A stretch of DNA of 5,283 nucleotides from an uncultured Dialister sp. GTDB taxonomy: Bacteria > Bacillota > Negativicutes > Veillonellales > Dialisteraceae. Below are positions 1 through 5,254 of this stretch, one piece after another (positions within the stretch are counted from its first letter, which is position 1; the number at the start of each line of letters is the position of its first letter). The stretch covers positions 1-5,283 of the forward strand of contig CAKQBK010000093.1 of assembly GCA_934216155.1 (NCBI GenBank), given 5' to 3'. A program made the position numbers and the translations under genes. The notes beneath the pieces are model-generated. The model was given only the letters and a program-made list of their open reading frames with translations. It made no database searches and was not told the origin of the DNA.

Positions 1-52
1 TTTTTGCGTATGAAAATTATAACATTTTCAGTCAAAGGGGGCTCTTCCTTTT

Positions 53-155
53 TGATTGCATTTCAAGAAAATGTCCCCGGTCTCTCTTACCGAGTAAAAT
101 TTTACACTAAGCTGATGAAAAAGTACATAATGAAATTTCTCCATCAATGCAATCA
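53..155. repeat. Inverted repeat, 10-bp arms around a 12-bp palindrome
   Basis: TGATTGCATT at 53-62 is perfectly complementary to AATGCAATCA at 146-155. Near the centre of the pair lies a perfect 12-bp palindrome, GTAAAATTTTAC, at 94-105. Sequence just inside the arms is only loosely complementary. It may be a degenerate fold-back repeat or a structured RNA. Arms this short could also arise by chance in AT-rich DNA. Confidence 0.4.
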
Positions 156-268
156 GATTAAGCGAAACATAGGATGATTTCTTTGGCGAAAAAGTTTCTC
201 AGGTTCCCCAAATGAGATGATACCGCTATTGACACATTCAAAAAAACGTGAGAGACCATTACATGCAC

Positions 269-430
269 CATAAAGAAGCATGGCTCTCCCTTGATAGCCA
301 TAATGATGACCACCGCTAATCGGCAACAGCGCTTTTCATACACCCCGAAGGATATACTAGCTCTAGGTTTGGTCGTAGCAGCCTGAACATCAGGAATTGG
401 CACTAAATGGGACTTCCATGCTTCTTTATG
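269..430. repeat. Inverted repeat with perfect 15-bp arms
   Basis: CATAAAGAAGCATGG at 269-283 has an exact inverted copy, CCATGCTTCTTTATG, at 416-430. Similarity continues inward with gaps (TCCC, then TAG-GCCA, then TGATG) so that each arm is about 40 nt long and imperfect. The interior, 284-415, encodes nothing recognisable. This looks like a decayed fold-back or MITE-like element. No target-site duplication was identified. Confidence 0.55.
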
Positions 431-651
431 TAGTTATTTCATTGGCAGCTTCTCTGCGGGCCCGCTGATTGGCTGAGATAGAGAATTAGAAATCTTAAAT
501 TTATACCGTACCCATTCTTTCCTGTCCAGTCCTTAAGGTTCGTACTTCTGGATAGCAATGACTGGGTTTGGTATTCCGGAAAGATTTCTTTTTCCCTCTC
601 CATCAATATAGTAGACTCATCTTCTCCATTCGGAACATTTCAATAAAAAAT

Positions 652-703
652 AAGAAAGCACTGATTTAATCATGGTTTGAAATGATTAAATCAGTGTTTT
701 CTT
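652..703 (-). terminator. Hairpin terminator after yjiG-like gene
   Basis: The arms 652-673 and 682-703 form a 22-position stem with a single mismatch and an 8-nt loop. Read on the minus strand, the 3' arm ends in CTTTCTT and runs into ATTTTTTATTG, a U-rich tail. The hairpin begins 12 nt after the stop codon of the membrane-protein gene. It is therefore the natural end of the three-gene minus-strand operon. Confidence 0.85.
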
Positions 704-714
704 ATAAAATCAAA

Positions 715-1212
715 CTATGCAATCCCGCAGAAGAACAATACAGCTCTTGTGAGCCACATAACAACTACCGCATCAATAATTGGTGTCAAGAACATAACTG
801 GGTAATACAAGGAACGTACCTGGCATACCATGACTACACGAGCAAAGTGCCCGATCAAAGTCCCCATGGTAATACAAGCGGGGAACAGAATCGTTGCCTG
901 CGCTGCAGTAATAGTCCCAGCAGCATAGAGAGAAGCTGCCGTAGCTGCACCAGCTGCTTTAGCAAAGAAAGCAGCCAGTAAGGCCAGGGATGCCTCCCCT
1001 GGCAACCCGAAAATCCCCATAACCGGTCCAAGAACTTCACCAATAATTGGCATAATACCCAAATATTTAAGAAATGCCAGAAGGACATAGGCCATAACCA
1101 TAGCCGGTGTGATTAATTCAACACCGATGTAAAACCCCTTTTTAGCACCCTGCATAAACAGTTCTGGTGCAGATAACTTCTTCTTTTCTTTTACTGCCTG
1201 TGCTGCTGCCAT
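715..1212 (-). CDS. yjiG: YjiG-like Gate-family membrane protein
   Basis: A 165-residue hydrophobic protein, close in size to E. coli YjiG (about 150 residues). A basic, soluble N-terminus (KEKKK at 9-12) is followed by likely membrane segments near 29-51, 72-97, 103-128 and 138-162. The glycine- and alanine-rich stretch FGLPGEASLALLAAFFAKAAGAA (given here as the region from about 68 to 90) and PACITMGTLIGHFARV (111-126) have the character of the Gate / nucleoside-recognition family, which includes SpmB. The start ATG shares one base with the upstream stop codon (TAATG), and GGAAGGAGG lies 9 nt before it, so translation is probably coupled to the YjiH-like partner. The family's transported substrate is unknown. 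By inference the two proteins form one inner-membrane complex serving the peptidase. The symbol rests on resemblance, not on a search. Confidence 0.8.
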   Translation of the reverse strand: MAAAQAVKEKKKLSAPELFMQGAKKGFYIGVELITPAMVMAYVLLAFLKYLGIMPIIGEVLGPVMGIFGLPGEASLALLAAFFAKAAGAATAASLYAAGTITAAQATILFPACITMGTLIGHFARVVMVCQVRSLYYPVMFLTPIIDAVVVMWLTRAVLFFCGIA

Positions 1213-1859
1213 TAGAGGTTACCTCCTTCCGGATGTCTCTTGTGATAAAACTTCAGATATATACGTACAAAATTAGCGCCAAGAATCTTAACAATAACAA
1301 TCAGACCAATAATGGCACCAACTGGTAATACAGAAATAGGAACTAATGCAGCACCCGCAGCGATGGTATTATTGACCGTACCAGAGCCCGCATACTGATA
1401 AGCTGCAAATACAGTTCTTTCATCATCATTGATTAAGCCACTTTCAAACATATCCTTAGTGATAAAAGCACCCACATCCGAACTGGTAAAGCTGGATACA
1501 AAGGCCAAACCAGCTACACCAGGAATCCCCAATAATGGCTTCAAAATCGGCTGGAATAATTTAGCAGCTGCTTTAATGGCCCCATAACTTTCACATACAT
1601 CAAGTAATCCCTGTGCCACCATAACGGTTGGAATTAAAGATAAACCAACAAGCATACCTTCTTTAGCCCCGAAGCCACCGGTACCAATAAAGGCTACCTT
1701 AGCTCCTTCAGCCTTACCAAAGGCACCTACCAAAGAATTCAAATCAAATGCTTTAAGCCATCCTTCCTGTGCTCCCATGGTTCCAGAGAACAGAACAATC
1801 AGAAAGAACAGAGATACCCAGCCTTTCCAGCTTACTTTATAATCCTTGTTGTCTTCCAT
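1212..1859 (-). CDS. yjiH: YjiH-like Gate-family membrane protein
   Basis: A 215-residue protein, close to the roughly 225 residues of E. coli YjiH, and related in type to SpmA. The charged start MEDNKDYK is followed by a first membrane segment at about 13-29, further hydrophobic segments near 69-86 and 111-122, and a long C-terminal one from about 165 to 195. Gate-like features are GIPGVAGLAFVSSFTSSDVG (111-130) and QYAGSGTVNNTIAAGAAL (155-172), rich in small and polar residues as expected for a gated path. The tail KFYHKRHPE is basic. AGGAG sits 6 nt before the ATG. It lies 50 nt after the peptidase stop with no terminator between, and overlaps the next gene by one base. Co-transcription with the peptidase suggests import of a peptide substrate or export of a product, which is inference. 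Confidence 0.8.
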   Translation of the reverse strand: MEDNKDYKVSWKGWVSLFFLIVLFSGTMGAQEGWLKAFDLNSLVGAFGKAEGAKVAFIGTGGFGAKEGMLVGLSLIPTVMVAQGLLDVCESYGAIKAAAKLFQPILKPLLGIPGVAGLAFVSSFTSSDVGAFITKDMFESGLINDDERTVFAAYQYAGSGTVNNTIAAGAALVPISVLPVGAIIGLIVIVKILGANFVRIYLKFYHKRHPEGGNL

Positions 1860-1909
1860 ACTAATCTCCTACACACTCTCAACAAATATTCATATCTGCA
1901 GATCTAAAA

Positions 1910-3064
1910 TTACAGTTCTACCAGCAGAGCCAGAAGAACCTTCATGCGATCTACCAAAGAGGCTTCTTCTGCATATTCTCTAACGGTGTGATTAAATTCG
2001 CCGCGAACACCCATGGCGCAAAGGCAAGGAACCCCAGCCTTGGTCAGGTAAGCAGAGTCACTACCACCACCAACTGCAATAGCCTTCAGTTCTCTCAATC
2101 CATTTGCTTTTACAATGGCATTGGCTCTATCAAAAAGTTTCATGGTCGAATCCAATCTTTCCATAGCTTCAATCTGCGTTGTCAGTACAGCAACTGTTTT
2201 AGTATCTGGAATGTACTGTTTTTTAGCAATTTCTTCAAATCCCTTTATAATTCGGTTTAATCCGCTCTGCGTTTTGTAACGAACATCCACCGTGCATTCT
2301 GCATGATCAGGAATAGCATTTGGTACAGTACCACCAGATACGACACCTACATTGACAGTAGTACCTTCTTCAAAATCGGTCAGTTTTTCCATATCAATAG
2401 CCTTGTGGCACATTTCCTGTACAGCACTTCTGCCATCCTGTGGATTGTTACCGGAATGAGCACCAACACCATAGAAATCCCAGTGATAACGAACAGCACC
2501 TTTGCGTTCTACAACGACACCATTATTCATATAGCTGGTTTCCATGTTGAAGCCCATCAAAGCACCATCTACTTCTTTCAGATAGTCATCACCTGCATCA
2601 GACTGTCCATGGCCGACTTCTTCATCCCCTGCCAATACAATCTTCAGCGGATATTTATCATAACCAGCTTCAATTAAAGATTTAATTGTATAGAGCATAA
2701 TGGTGATGCCGCCCTTCATATCCAGGCAGCCAGGACCTGTAACAATGCCATCTTTTACAGTAAATGGTCTAGCAGCAGAATCCCCTCTGTGGAATACGGT
2801 ATCCATATGTCCGGTCAATACAACAAAAGGCTTAGACATATCGCCATATTCAGCTACCAGCATATTGCCAGCTTTTTCATATTCATGAAAACGTACTTTA
2901 AATCCAAGAGGTTCCAAGAAAGCTTTAATATCCTGCCCTACCTTATCTACTCCTTCCTTGTCTTCAGAACCGCAATCCCGGTTGACCAAAAATGCCCAGG
3001 TTTTCATCATTTCTGGTTTCAAACTTTCAGCCTGTTCGAATAATTCTTTTAAAGTCTTATTCAT
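1910..3064 (-). CDS. M20-family zinc peptidase, CPG2-like
   Basis: A 384-residue cytoplasmic metallopeptidase of the M20 family (glutamate carboxypeptidase / ArgE / DapE group). The two-metal site can be read directly: GHMDTV (H86, D88), GPGCLDMKGG (bridging D115), AGDEEVG (general base E148, ligand E149), NMETS (E175) and FNHTV (H359). The spacing from H86 to D115 matches CPG2 (H112 to D141). The lid/dimer domain is about 187-300, with GVGAHSG supplying H203 across the dimer. There is no signal peptide, so the substrate must be made in or imported into the cell. M20 members hydrolyse C-terminal glutamate, dipeptides or N-acyl amino acids; the substrate here cannot be assigned. An in-frame ATG at 3130 would add 22 residues, but AGGAGG 6 nt before 3064 fixes the start. 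It is the first gene of the operon with the two Gate proteins. Confidence 0.92.
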   Translation of the reverse strand: MNKTLKELFEQAESLKPEMMKTWAFLVNRDCGSEDKEGVDKVGQDIKAFLEPLGFKVRFHEYEKAGNMLVAEYGDMSKPFVVLTGHMDTVFHRGDSAARPFTVKDGIVTGPGCLDMKGGITIMLYTIKSLIEAGYDKYPLKIVLAGDEEVGHGQSDAGDDYLKEVDGALMGFNMETSYMNNGVVVERKGAVRYHWDFYGVGAHSGNNPQDGRSAVQEMCHKAIDMEKLTDFEEGTTVNVGVVSGGTVPNAIPDHAECTVDVRYKTQSGLNRIIKGFEEIAKKQYIPDTKTVAVLTTQIEAMERLDSTMKLFDRANAIVKANGLRELKAIAVGGGSDSAYLTKAGVPCLCAMGVRGEFNHTVREYAEEASLVDRMKVLLALLVEL

Positions 3065-3070
3065 AATGTT

Positions 3071-3076
3071 CCTCCT
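3071..3076 (-). promoter_or_regulatory. Ribosome binding site fixing the peptidase start
   Basis: On the minus strand AGGAGG lies 6 nt before the ATG at 3064. The upstream in-frame ATG at 3130 has no comparable site, and the residues it would add do not resemble an M20 N-terminus. Confidence 0.85.
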
Positions 3077-3108
3077 ATACTTCTGCATCTGCACTTGATA
3101 GATATGAA

Positions 3109-3120
3109 AAAAGCGCCTAA
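3109..3120. promoter_or_regulatory. Degenerate CG-centred operator-like site
   Basis: AAAAGCGCCTAA matches the palindrome at 3199-3210 at 9 of 12 positions and is centred 90 bp from it. It would lie in the peptidase mRNA leader. It could be a secondary operator or chance. Confidence 0.2.
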
Positions 3121-3191
3121 AGCTTACCATCTCAAACGATGGATGGTCTTAGACAGCCCCATTACTATCACTCAGAAAATATGAACTTGGC

Positions 3192-3218
3192 AATATATTA
3201 AAGCGCTTTATTTGACCA
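3192..3218 (-). promoter_or_regulatory. Candidate peptidase-operon promoter
   Basis: On the minus strand TGGTCA (3218-3213, 4 of 6 to the -35 consensus) and TATATT (3197-3192, 5 of 6 to the -10 consensus) are separated by 15 bp. The spacing is short and the -35 box is poor. Transcription would begin near 3185, leaving a leader of about 120 nt before the peptidase. The main support is that the perfect palindrome at 3199-3210 sits inside the spacer, a usual place for an operator. Confidence 0.3.
3199..3210. promoter_or_regulatory. Perfect 12-bp palindrome, likely operator
   Basis: TAAAGCGCTTTA is perfectly self-complementary and lies in the divergent control region between the peptidase operon and the regulator gene. 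CG-centred palindromes of this form are typical of LacI/CcpA-type operators (cre-like), but the adjacent regulator is not of that family. The binding protein could therefore be the local regulator or a global catabolite regulator. Looser versions are centred 90 bp and 88 bp to either side. Confidence 0.5.
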
Positions 3219-3256
3219 TAAAAGGACATTATATTGACTTTAAATTTAGAGACCAT

Positions 3257-3283
3257 TTCACATTATTCTGGAAACTGTATAAT
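3257..3283 (+). promoter_or_regulatory. Candidate promoter of the regulator gene
   Basis: TTCACA at 3257-3262 (5 of 6 to consensus) and a perfect TATAAT at 3278-3283 are separated by 15 bp, slightly short. Transcription would start near 3290, about 36 nt before the regulator's ATG. The start point would fall on AAACGTTT at 3289-3296, a CG-centred 8-bp palindrome, which would suit autoregulation. Confidence 0.4.
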
Positions 3284-3288
3284 ATAAA

Positions 3289-3296
3289 AAACGTTT
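3289..3296. promoter_or_regulatory. CG-centred palindrome at the regulator start point
   Basis: AAACGTTT is perfectly self-complementary. In the 12-nt context AAAAACGTTTCA it matches the palindrome at 3199-3210 at 8 of 12 positions, and its centre is 88 bp away. It overlaps the predicted transcription start of the regulator. Confidence 0.25.
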
Positions 3297-3312
3297 CATA
3301 TTACAATTTCAT

Positions 3313-3316
3313 GGAG
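3313..3316 (+). promoter_or_regulatory. Ribosome binding site fixing the regulator start
   Basis: GGAG lies 9 nt before the ATG at 3326. The other in-frame starts, ATG at 3311 and TTG at 3212, have no such site, and the TTG would place coding sequence over the promoter. Confidence 0.6.
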
Positions 3317-3325
3317 ATGAGCCGA

Positions 3326-4669
3326 ATGCGAATTGGTCTTGTTGGTGCAGAAATATGGATAAAAGAAACAATGAAACGAATATGTCAGGATTTTCCAGAT
3401 ATTCAATTCATTCCTTTTGTTTATAATAGCGTTATGGAATTACCGCGTGTATTAGAAGGCAATCAATATAAATGTGACTATTTCCTTTTTGGGGGAGATA
3501 CAGCAAGACGATGGGCAGAAACGAAAACAGAGCCTATTGTTCCGTGGTATAGTATCCCACGGTCAACATCAGCCTTTCTAAAAATCTTAGCCATGGCATC
3601 CCTCAAAGGATATCCCCCAAGATTTGTCACCGATTATGCAAACAAAGAATACTTTCGTCATGCTCTGGATGAAGCCGGTATTTCGATTGACTCCAGTTCC
3701 ATCTCCTATGTTTCTTATATCAATTACGGCACATTCAACGGTGATGAATATATGAAAAAGAATGCCGATATGATGATGGAAGAATATAGGAAAACTGGAG
3801 CTTCCTATTGCGCTACTATCTTTATTGGCACATACGAAATTCTTAAGCAGCATCATATTCCCGTATATTACATGATGCCTTCTTTTGAAGACGTCAGACA
3901 TACTGTACAGGATGTTATTACCTCAGCAGAAATGGTAAAAAACGGAGATGACCAGGTAACCATCATTACCATTCGAATTGATTTACCAGATCCTGTTAGT
4001 TTAAGTGTCAAATCTTTCCCTCAATATGAAAAAGGATTTGTTACCGCCAACAACCTAATTAATGAATTCTGTTTTAAACTGAAAGGAGCTTGTTTCCGTA
4101 CAGGAGATGATACCTTTGTCATCATTACAACCAATAACGCATTAAAGGCACTGACCCATCAATATACTCGATTAGCTCTACTTCACAGAATCTCTGAATG
4201 TACCAGTCTCACCATATCTGTGGGTTTGGGAACCAGTGATATTATCCTGGAAGCCAAAATTCGTTCACAGAAAGCACTCCAATTTGCAGAAAAGAATGGT
4301 GGAAACTGTGCATTCTTCCTAGGAGATCGTGAAAGCCTGATAGGCCCTATCCATAGCGGCACCACCGCACCGCTAAAAGAATCAGATAAGCACCTGTTTG
4401 AACTAGCCAAAACGATTAATGTAAATTATCAACATCTGAAAGCCATTTCGCAGCTCAGCTCCATGGAACATAGAAATACCTTTACCGCCGCAGAACTGGC
4501 CGATGCCTGTGGCATTCGTAATCGAACCATGAACCGAATCATTCTAAAACTCATGGATTGTGGTTGTTGTAAAGAAATAGGAACCACCTCCCCCATGCAA
4601 CGCGGACGCCCCAGAAGAATTGTAGAATTACATTTAGGGCAAAAGCCAACCATCCCATCAAAGAAATAA
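3326..4669 (+). CDS. GGDEF-like / winged-helix transcription regulator
   Basis: A 447-residue soluble protein. Residues 1-120, starting MRIGLVGAEIW, look like an alpha/beta sensor or receiver-like fold. A second alpha/beta part at about 120-200 contains HIPVYYMMPSFEDVR. Residues about 208-332 resemble a degenerate GGDEF / nucleotidyl-cyclase fold: RTGDDTFVII (258-267) aligns with the RxGGDEF signature, and SVGLG (298-302) plus KALQFAEKNGGN (316-327) match the later GGDEF core. The missing GGDEF residues imply ligand binding rather than cyclase activity. The C-terminus (about 385-436) is a winged helix: FTAAELADACGI, then a recognition helix RTMNRIILKLM, then GRPRRIVEL as a wing. The gene is divergent from the peptidase operon, the usual place for a local regulator. 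The inducer is unknown. The family was not identified by name, so no symbol is given. Confidence 0.8.
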   Translation: MRIGLVGAEIWIKETMKRICQDFPDIQFIPFVYNSVMELPRVLEGNQYKCDYFLFGGDTARRWAETKTEPIVPWYSIPRSTSAFLKILAMASLKGYPPRFVTDYANKEYFRHALDEAGISIDSSSISYVSYINYGTFNGDEYMKKNADMMMEEYRKTGASYCATIFIGTYEILKQHHIPVYYMMPSFEDVRHTVQDVITSAEMVKNGDDQVTIITIRIDLPDPVSLSVKSFPQYEKGFVTANNLINEFCFKLKGACFRTGDDTFVIITTNNALKALTHQYTRLALLHRISECTSLTISVGLGTSDIILEAKIRSQKALQFAEKNGGNCAFFLGDRESLIGPIHSGTTAPLKESDKHLFELAKTINVNYQHLKAISQLSSMEHRNTFTAAELADACGIRNRTMNRIILKLMDCGCCKEIGTTSPMQRGRPRRIVELHLGQKPTIPSKK

Positions 4670-4674
4670 AAAAG

Positions 4675-4723
4675 AAAAAGAGTGTGTGCTGAAATCAAAA
4701 ATATTTCAGCACACACTCTTTTT
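4675..4723 (+). terminator. Perfect 21-bp hairpin terminator
   Basis: The arms 4675-4695 and 4703-4723 are perfectly complementary over 21 bp with a 7-nt loop (CAAAAAT). The left arm begins with AAAAAG and the right arm ends CTTTTT, so the U tract is part of the stem and the site could work in both directions. It starts 6 nt after the regulator stop codon. It separates the regulator from the repeat-rich flank. Confidence 0.92.
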
Positions 4724-4789
4724 CAACATGACTACAATGCAGTTAAGTTAAGGATTTGCATCAACAGGTATGATTCCGCTAGAAATTAT

Positions 4790-4843
4790 AGGTTACTCAG
4801 ATTGCTCACGTTTCTAAAGTTTCTCACGTTTCTAGAATATGCT
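4790..4843 (+). repeat. Six 9-nt tandem repeats, left arm
   Basis: Six consecutive 9-nt units: AGGTTACTC, AGATTGCTC, ACGTTTCTA, AAGTTTCTC, ACGTTTCTA, GAATATGCT. In one frame they read RLL RLL TFL KFL TFL EYA. Low-complexity KFL/TFL peptides are a familiar artefact of intergenic 9-nt repeats, so I do not treat this as coding. Confidence 0.65.
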
Positions 4844-4984
4844 AATAACGCTAGCATCTATTGGCACATTCGAAGGACCTGAGCAACCTGAGGGTCCTTC
4901 GAAACTTGAGCAACCTGTCATCACTAACGGAATCATACCTACCAACGCAAATCCTAAACTTAATGACATACCATACATGACCAT
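4832..4984 (-). CDS. Doubtful 50-residue lipoprotein-like ORF
   Basis: An open frame of 50 codons beginning MVMYGMSLSLGF. A hydrophobic run (about 6-22) is followed by VMTGC at 21-25, which resembles a lipobox, then Gly-Pro-Ser-Cys repeats (GCS, GPS, GCS, GPS). GGGAG precedes the ATG codons at 4984 and 4978, with good spacing (8 nt) only for 4978. It begins about 12 nt after the U tract of the terminator at 4996-5027. Most of the frame lies in the palindrome, and the mirrored copy on the plus strand has a stop codon. Changes between the two copies do not favour third codon positions in this frame, which argues against coding. It matches no family I know. Confidence 0.18.
   Translation of the reverse strand: MVMYGMSLSLGFALVGMIPLVMTGCSSFEGPSGCSGPSNVPIDASVISIF
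4863..4916 (-). repeat. Six 9-nt tandem repeats, right arm
   Basis: The mirror of the left array, read on the minus strand from 4916: AGGTTGCTC, AAGTTTCGA, AGGACCCTC, AGGTTGCTC, AGGTCCTTC, GAATGTGCC. AGGTTGCTC occurs twice exactly (4908-4916 and 4881-4889), within an 11-nt repeat TGAGCAACCTG on the plus strand. The units sit symmetrically opposite those of the left arm about position 4853. Confidence 0.6.
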
Positions 4985-4995
4985 CTCTCCCACGC

Positions 4996-5027
4996 AAAAA
5001 AAAGGCAGAAAAGCATTTCCTTTTCTG
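4996..5027 (-). terminator. Minus-strand terminator or attenuator
   Basis: On the minus strand CAGAAAAG (5027-5020), a 6-nt loop, CTTTTCTG (5013-5006), then CC and eight T (5003-4996). The stem is short and has 3 GC pairs, but the U tract is strong. No gene is visible upstream of it on the minus strand within the window. Its 3' arm can also pair perfectly with an upstream segment at 5155-5165. Confidence 0.6.
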
Positions 5028-5154
5028 AAGTAGTCTCATCCAATGAATCAGGCGCCTGGTCGAGAACATGACGTTTCCGGACAGTATGTCTTACTCACGC
5101 AGAGGTGGCCCAGAACTAGTCGTCAGAGAAATGAGAGTTCCTTACTTTCAGATT

Positions 5155-5165
5155 TGCTTTTCTGC
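5155..5165 (-). promoter_or_regulatory. Possible antiterminator strand
   Basis: On the minus strand this reads GCAGAAAAGCA. It is perfectly complementary over 11 nt to TGCTTTTCTGC (5015-5005), the 3' side of the terminator hairpin. That exceeds the 8 bp of the terminator stem, so the two pairings compete. The 139-nt separation and simple sequence make chance or repeat ancestry real alternatives. Confidence 0.3.
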
Positions 5166-5218
5166 TTTTTTGTAGTAGAAAATTCGTTATCATCACATAT
5201 AAATGAAATCGCTTGTAA

Positions 5219-5251
5219 AGTTAGGAGTGAGGAATGAGGAGTTAGGAGTGA
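5219..5251. repeat. Direct repeat AGTTAGGAGTGA, two copies
   Basis: AGTTAGGAGTGA occurs at 5219-5230 and 5240-5251, a period of 21, with the related GAGGAATGAGG between. Purine-rich GGAGT/GAGGA strings of this type occur as dispersed intergenic repeats in some Bacillota, from memory. It directly precedes an inverted repeat at the window edge and may mark the edge of a larger element. Confidence 0.6.
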
Positions 5252-5254
5252 TGG

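Larger units (their letters stand above)
1..651. other. Gene-less left flank with inverted repeats
   Basis: I find no convincing gene here. The longest open stretch (minus strand, 158-403) has no recognisable motif and no good ribosome binding site. A second minus-strand frame is open from about 650 to 450 (containing the peptide LKDWTGKNGYGINLRF) but starts without a clear start codon and then stops. The tract lies beyond the terminator of the membrane-protein operon. Recognisable structure is limited to the inverted repeats at 53-155 and 269-430. Decayed coding sequence or a palindromic mobile element are both possible; nothing visible settles it. Confidence 0.6.
4743..4963. repeat. 221-bp imperfect palindrome
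   Basis: The plus strand from 4743 inward and the minus strand from 4963 inward align without gaps about a centre at 4853, where GCTAGC sits. The outer 56 positions (4743-4798 against 4963-4908) match at 44; the inner 54 match at about 30. Shared blocks include AGGATTTGC and AGGTATGATTCCG. A strong internal hairpin, TTCGAAGGACC (4869-4879) with GGTCCTTCGAA (4893-4903), lies in the right half. It may be a fold-back mobile element or an inverted duplication in decay. No flanking duplication or transposase is visible. Confidence 0.8.

Noticed and set aside
158..403. An 81-residue minus-strand frame in the left flank.
   Set aside because: It overlaps the inverted repeat at 269-430, has no ribosome binding site and matches no family I know.
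1894..1903. ATCTGCAGAT palindrome between peptidase and yjiH-like gene.
   Set aside because: It is too short and has no T tract, so it is neither a terminator nor a supported operator.
1988..3043. Several plus-strand frames opposite the peptidase gene.
   Set aside because: They are antisense to a gene whose catalytic motifs are all intact, and none has a recognisable product.
3065..3130. A 22-residue N-terminal extension of the peptidase from ATG 3130.
   Set aside because: AGGAGG is correctly spaced before 3064, and the extension is unlike an M20 N-terminus.
3104..3184. A 26-codon plus-strand frame (begins MKKAPKAYHLKRW) in the divergent control region, possibly a leader peptide.
   Set aside because: It has no convincing ribosome binding site or promoter, ends 141 nt before the regulator, and is of a length expected by chance.
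3212..3325. Longer regulator beginning at TTG 3212 or at ATG 3311.
   Set aside because: Neither has a ribosome binding site, and the TTG start would place the candidate promoter inside the gene. GGAG before ATG 3326 is better, though 3311 cannot be fully excluded.
4743..4963. Transition differences between the outer arms of the palindrome fit G-U pairing on the minus-strand RNA in 8 of 9 cases, hinting at selection for RNA structure.
   Set aside because: In the inner part only 5 of 12 transitions fit the minus strand. Overall it is 13 of 21, which is not a convincing strand bias.
4682..5069. Opposing open frames sharing RIC..RYDS...RLL, which look like two related small proteins.
   Set aside because: They occupy the two arms of one palindrome, so any frame in one arm has a relative in the other. 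The rest is low-complexity translation of 9-nt repeats.
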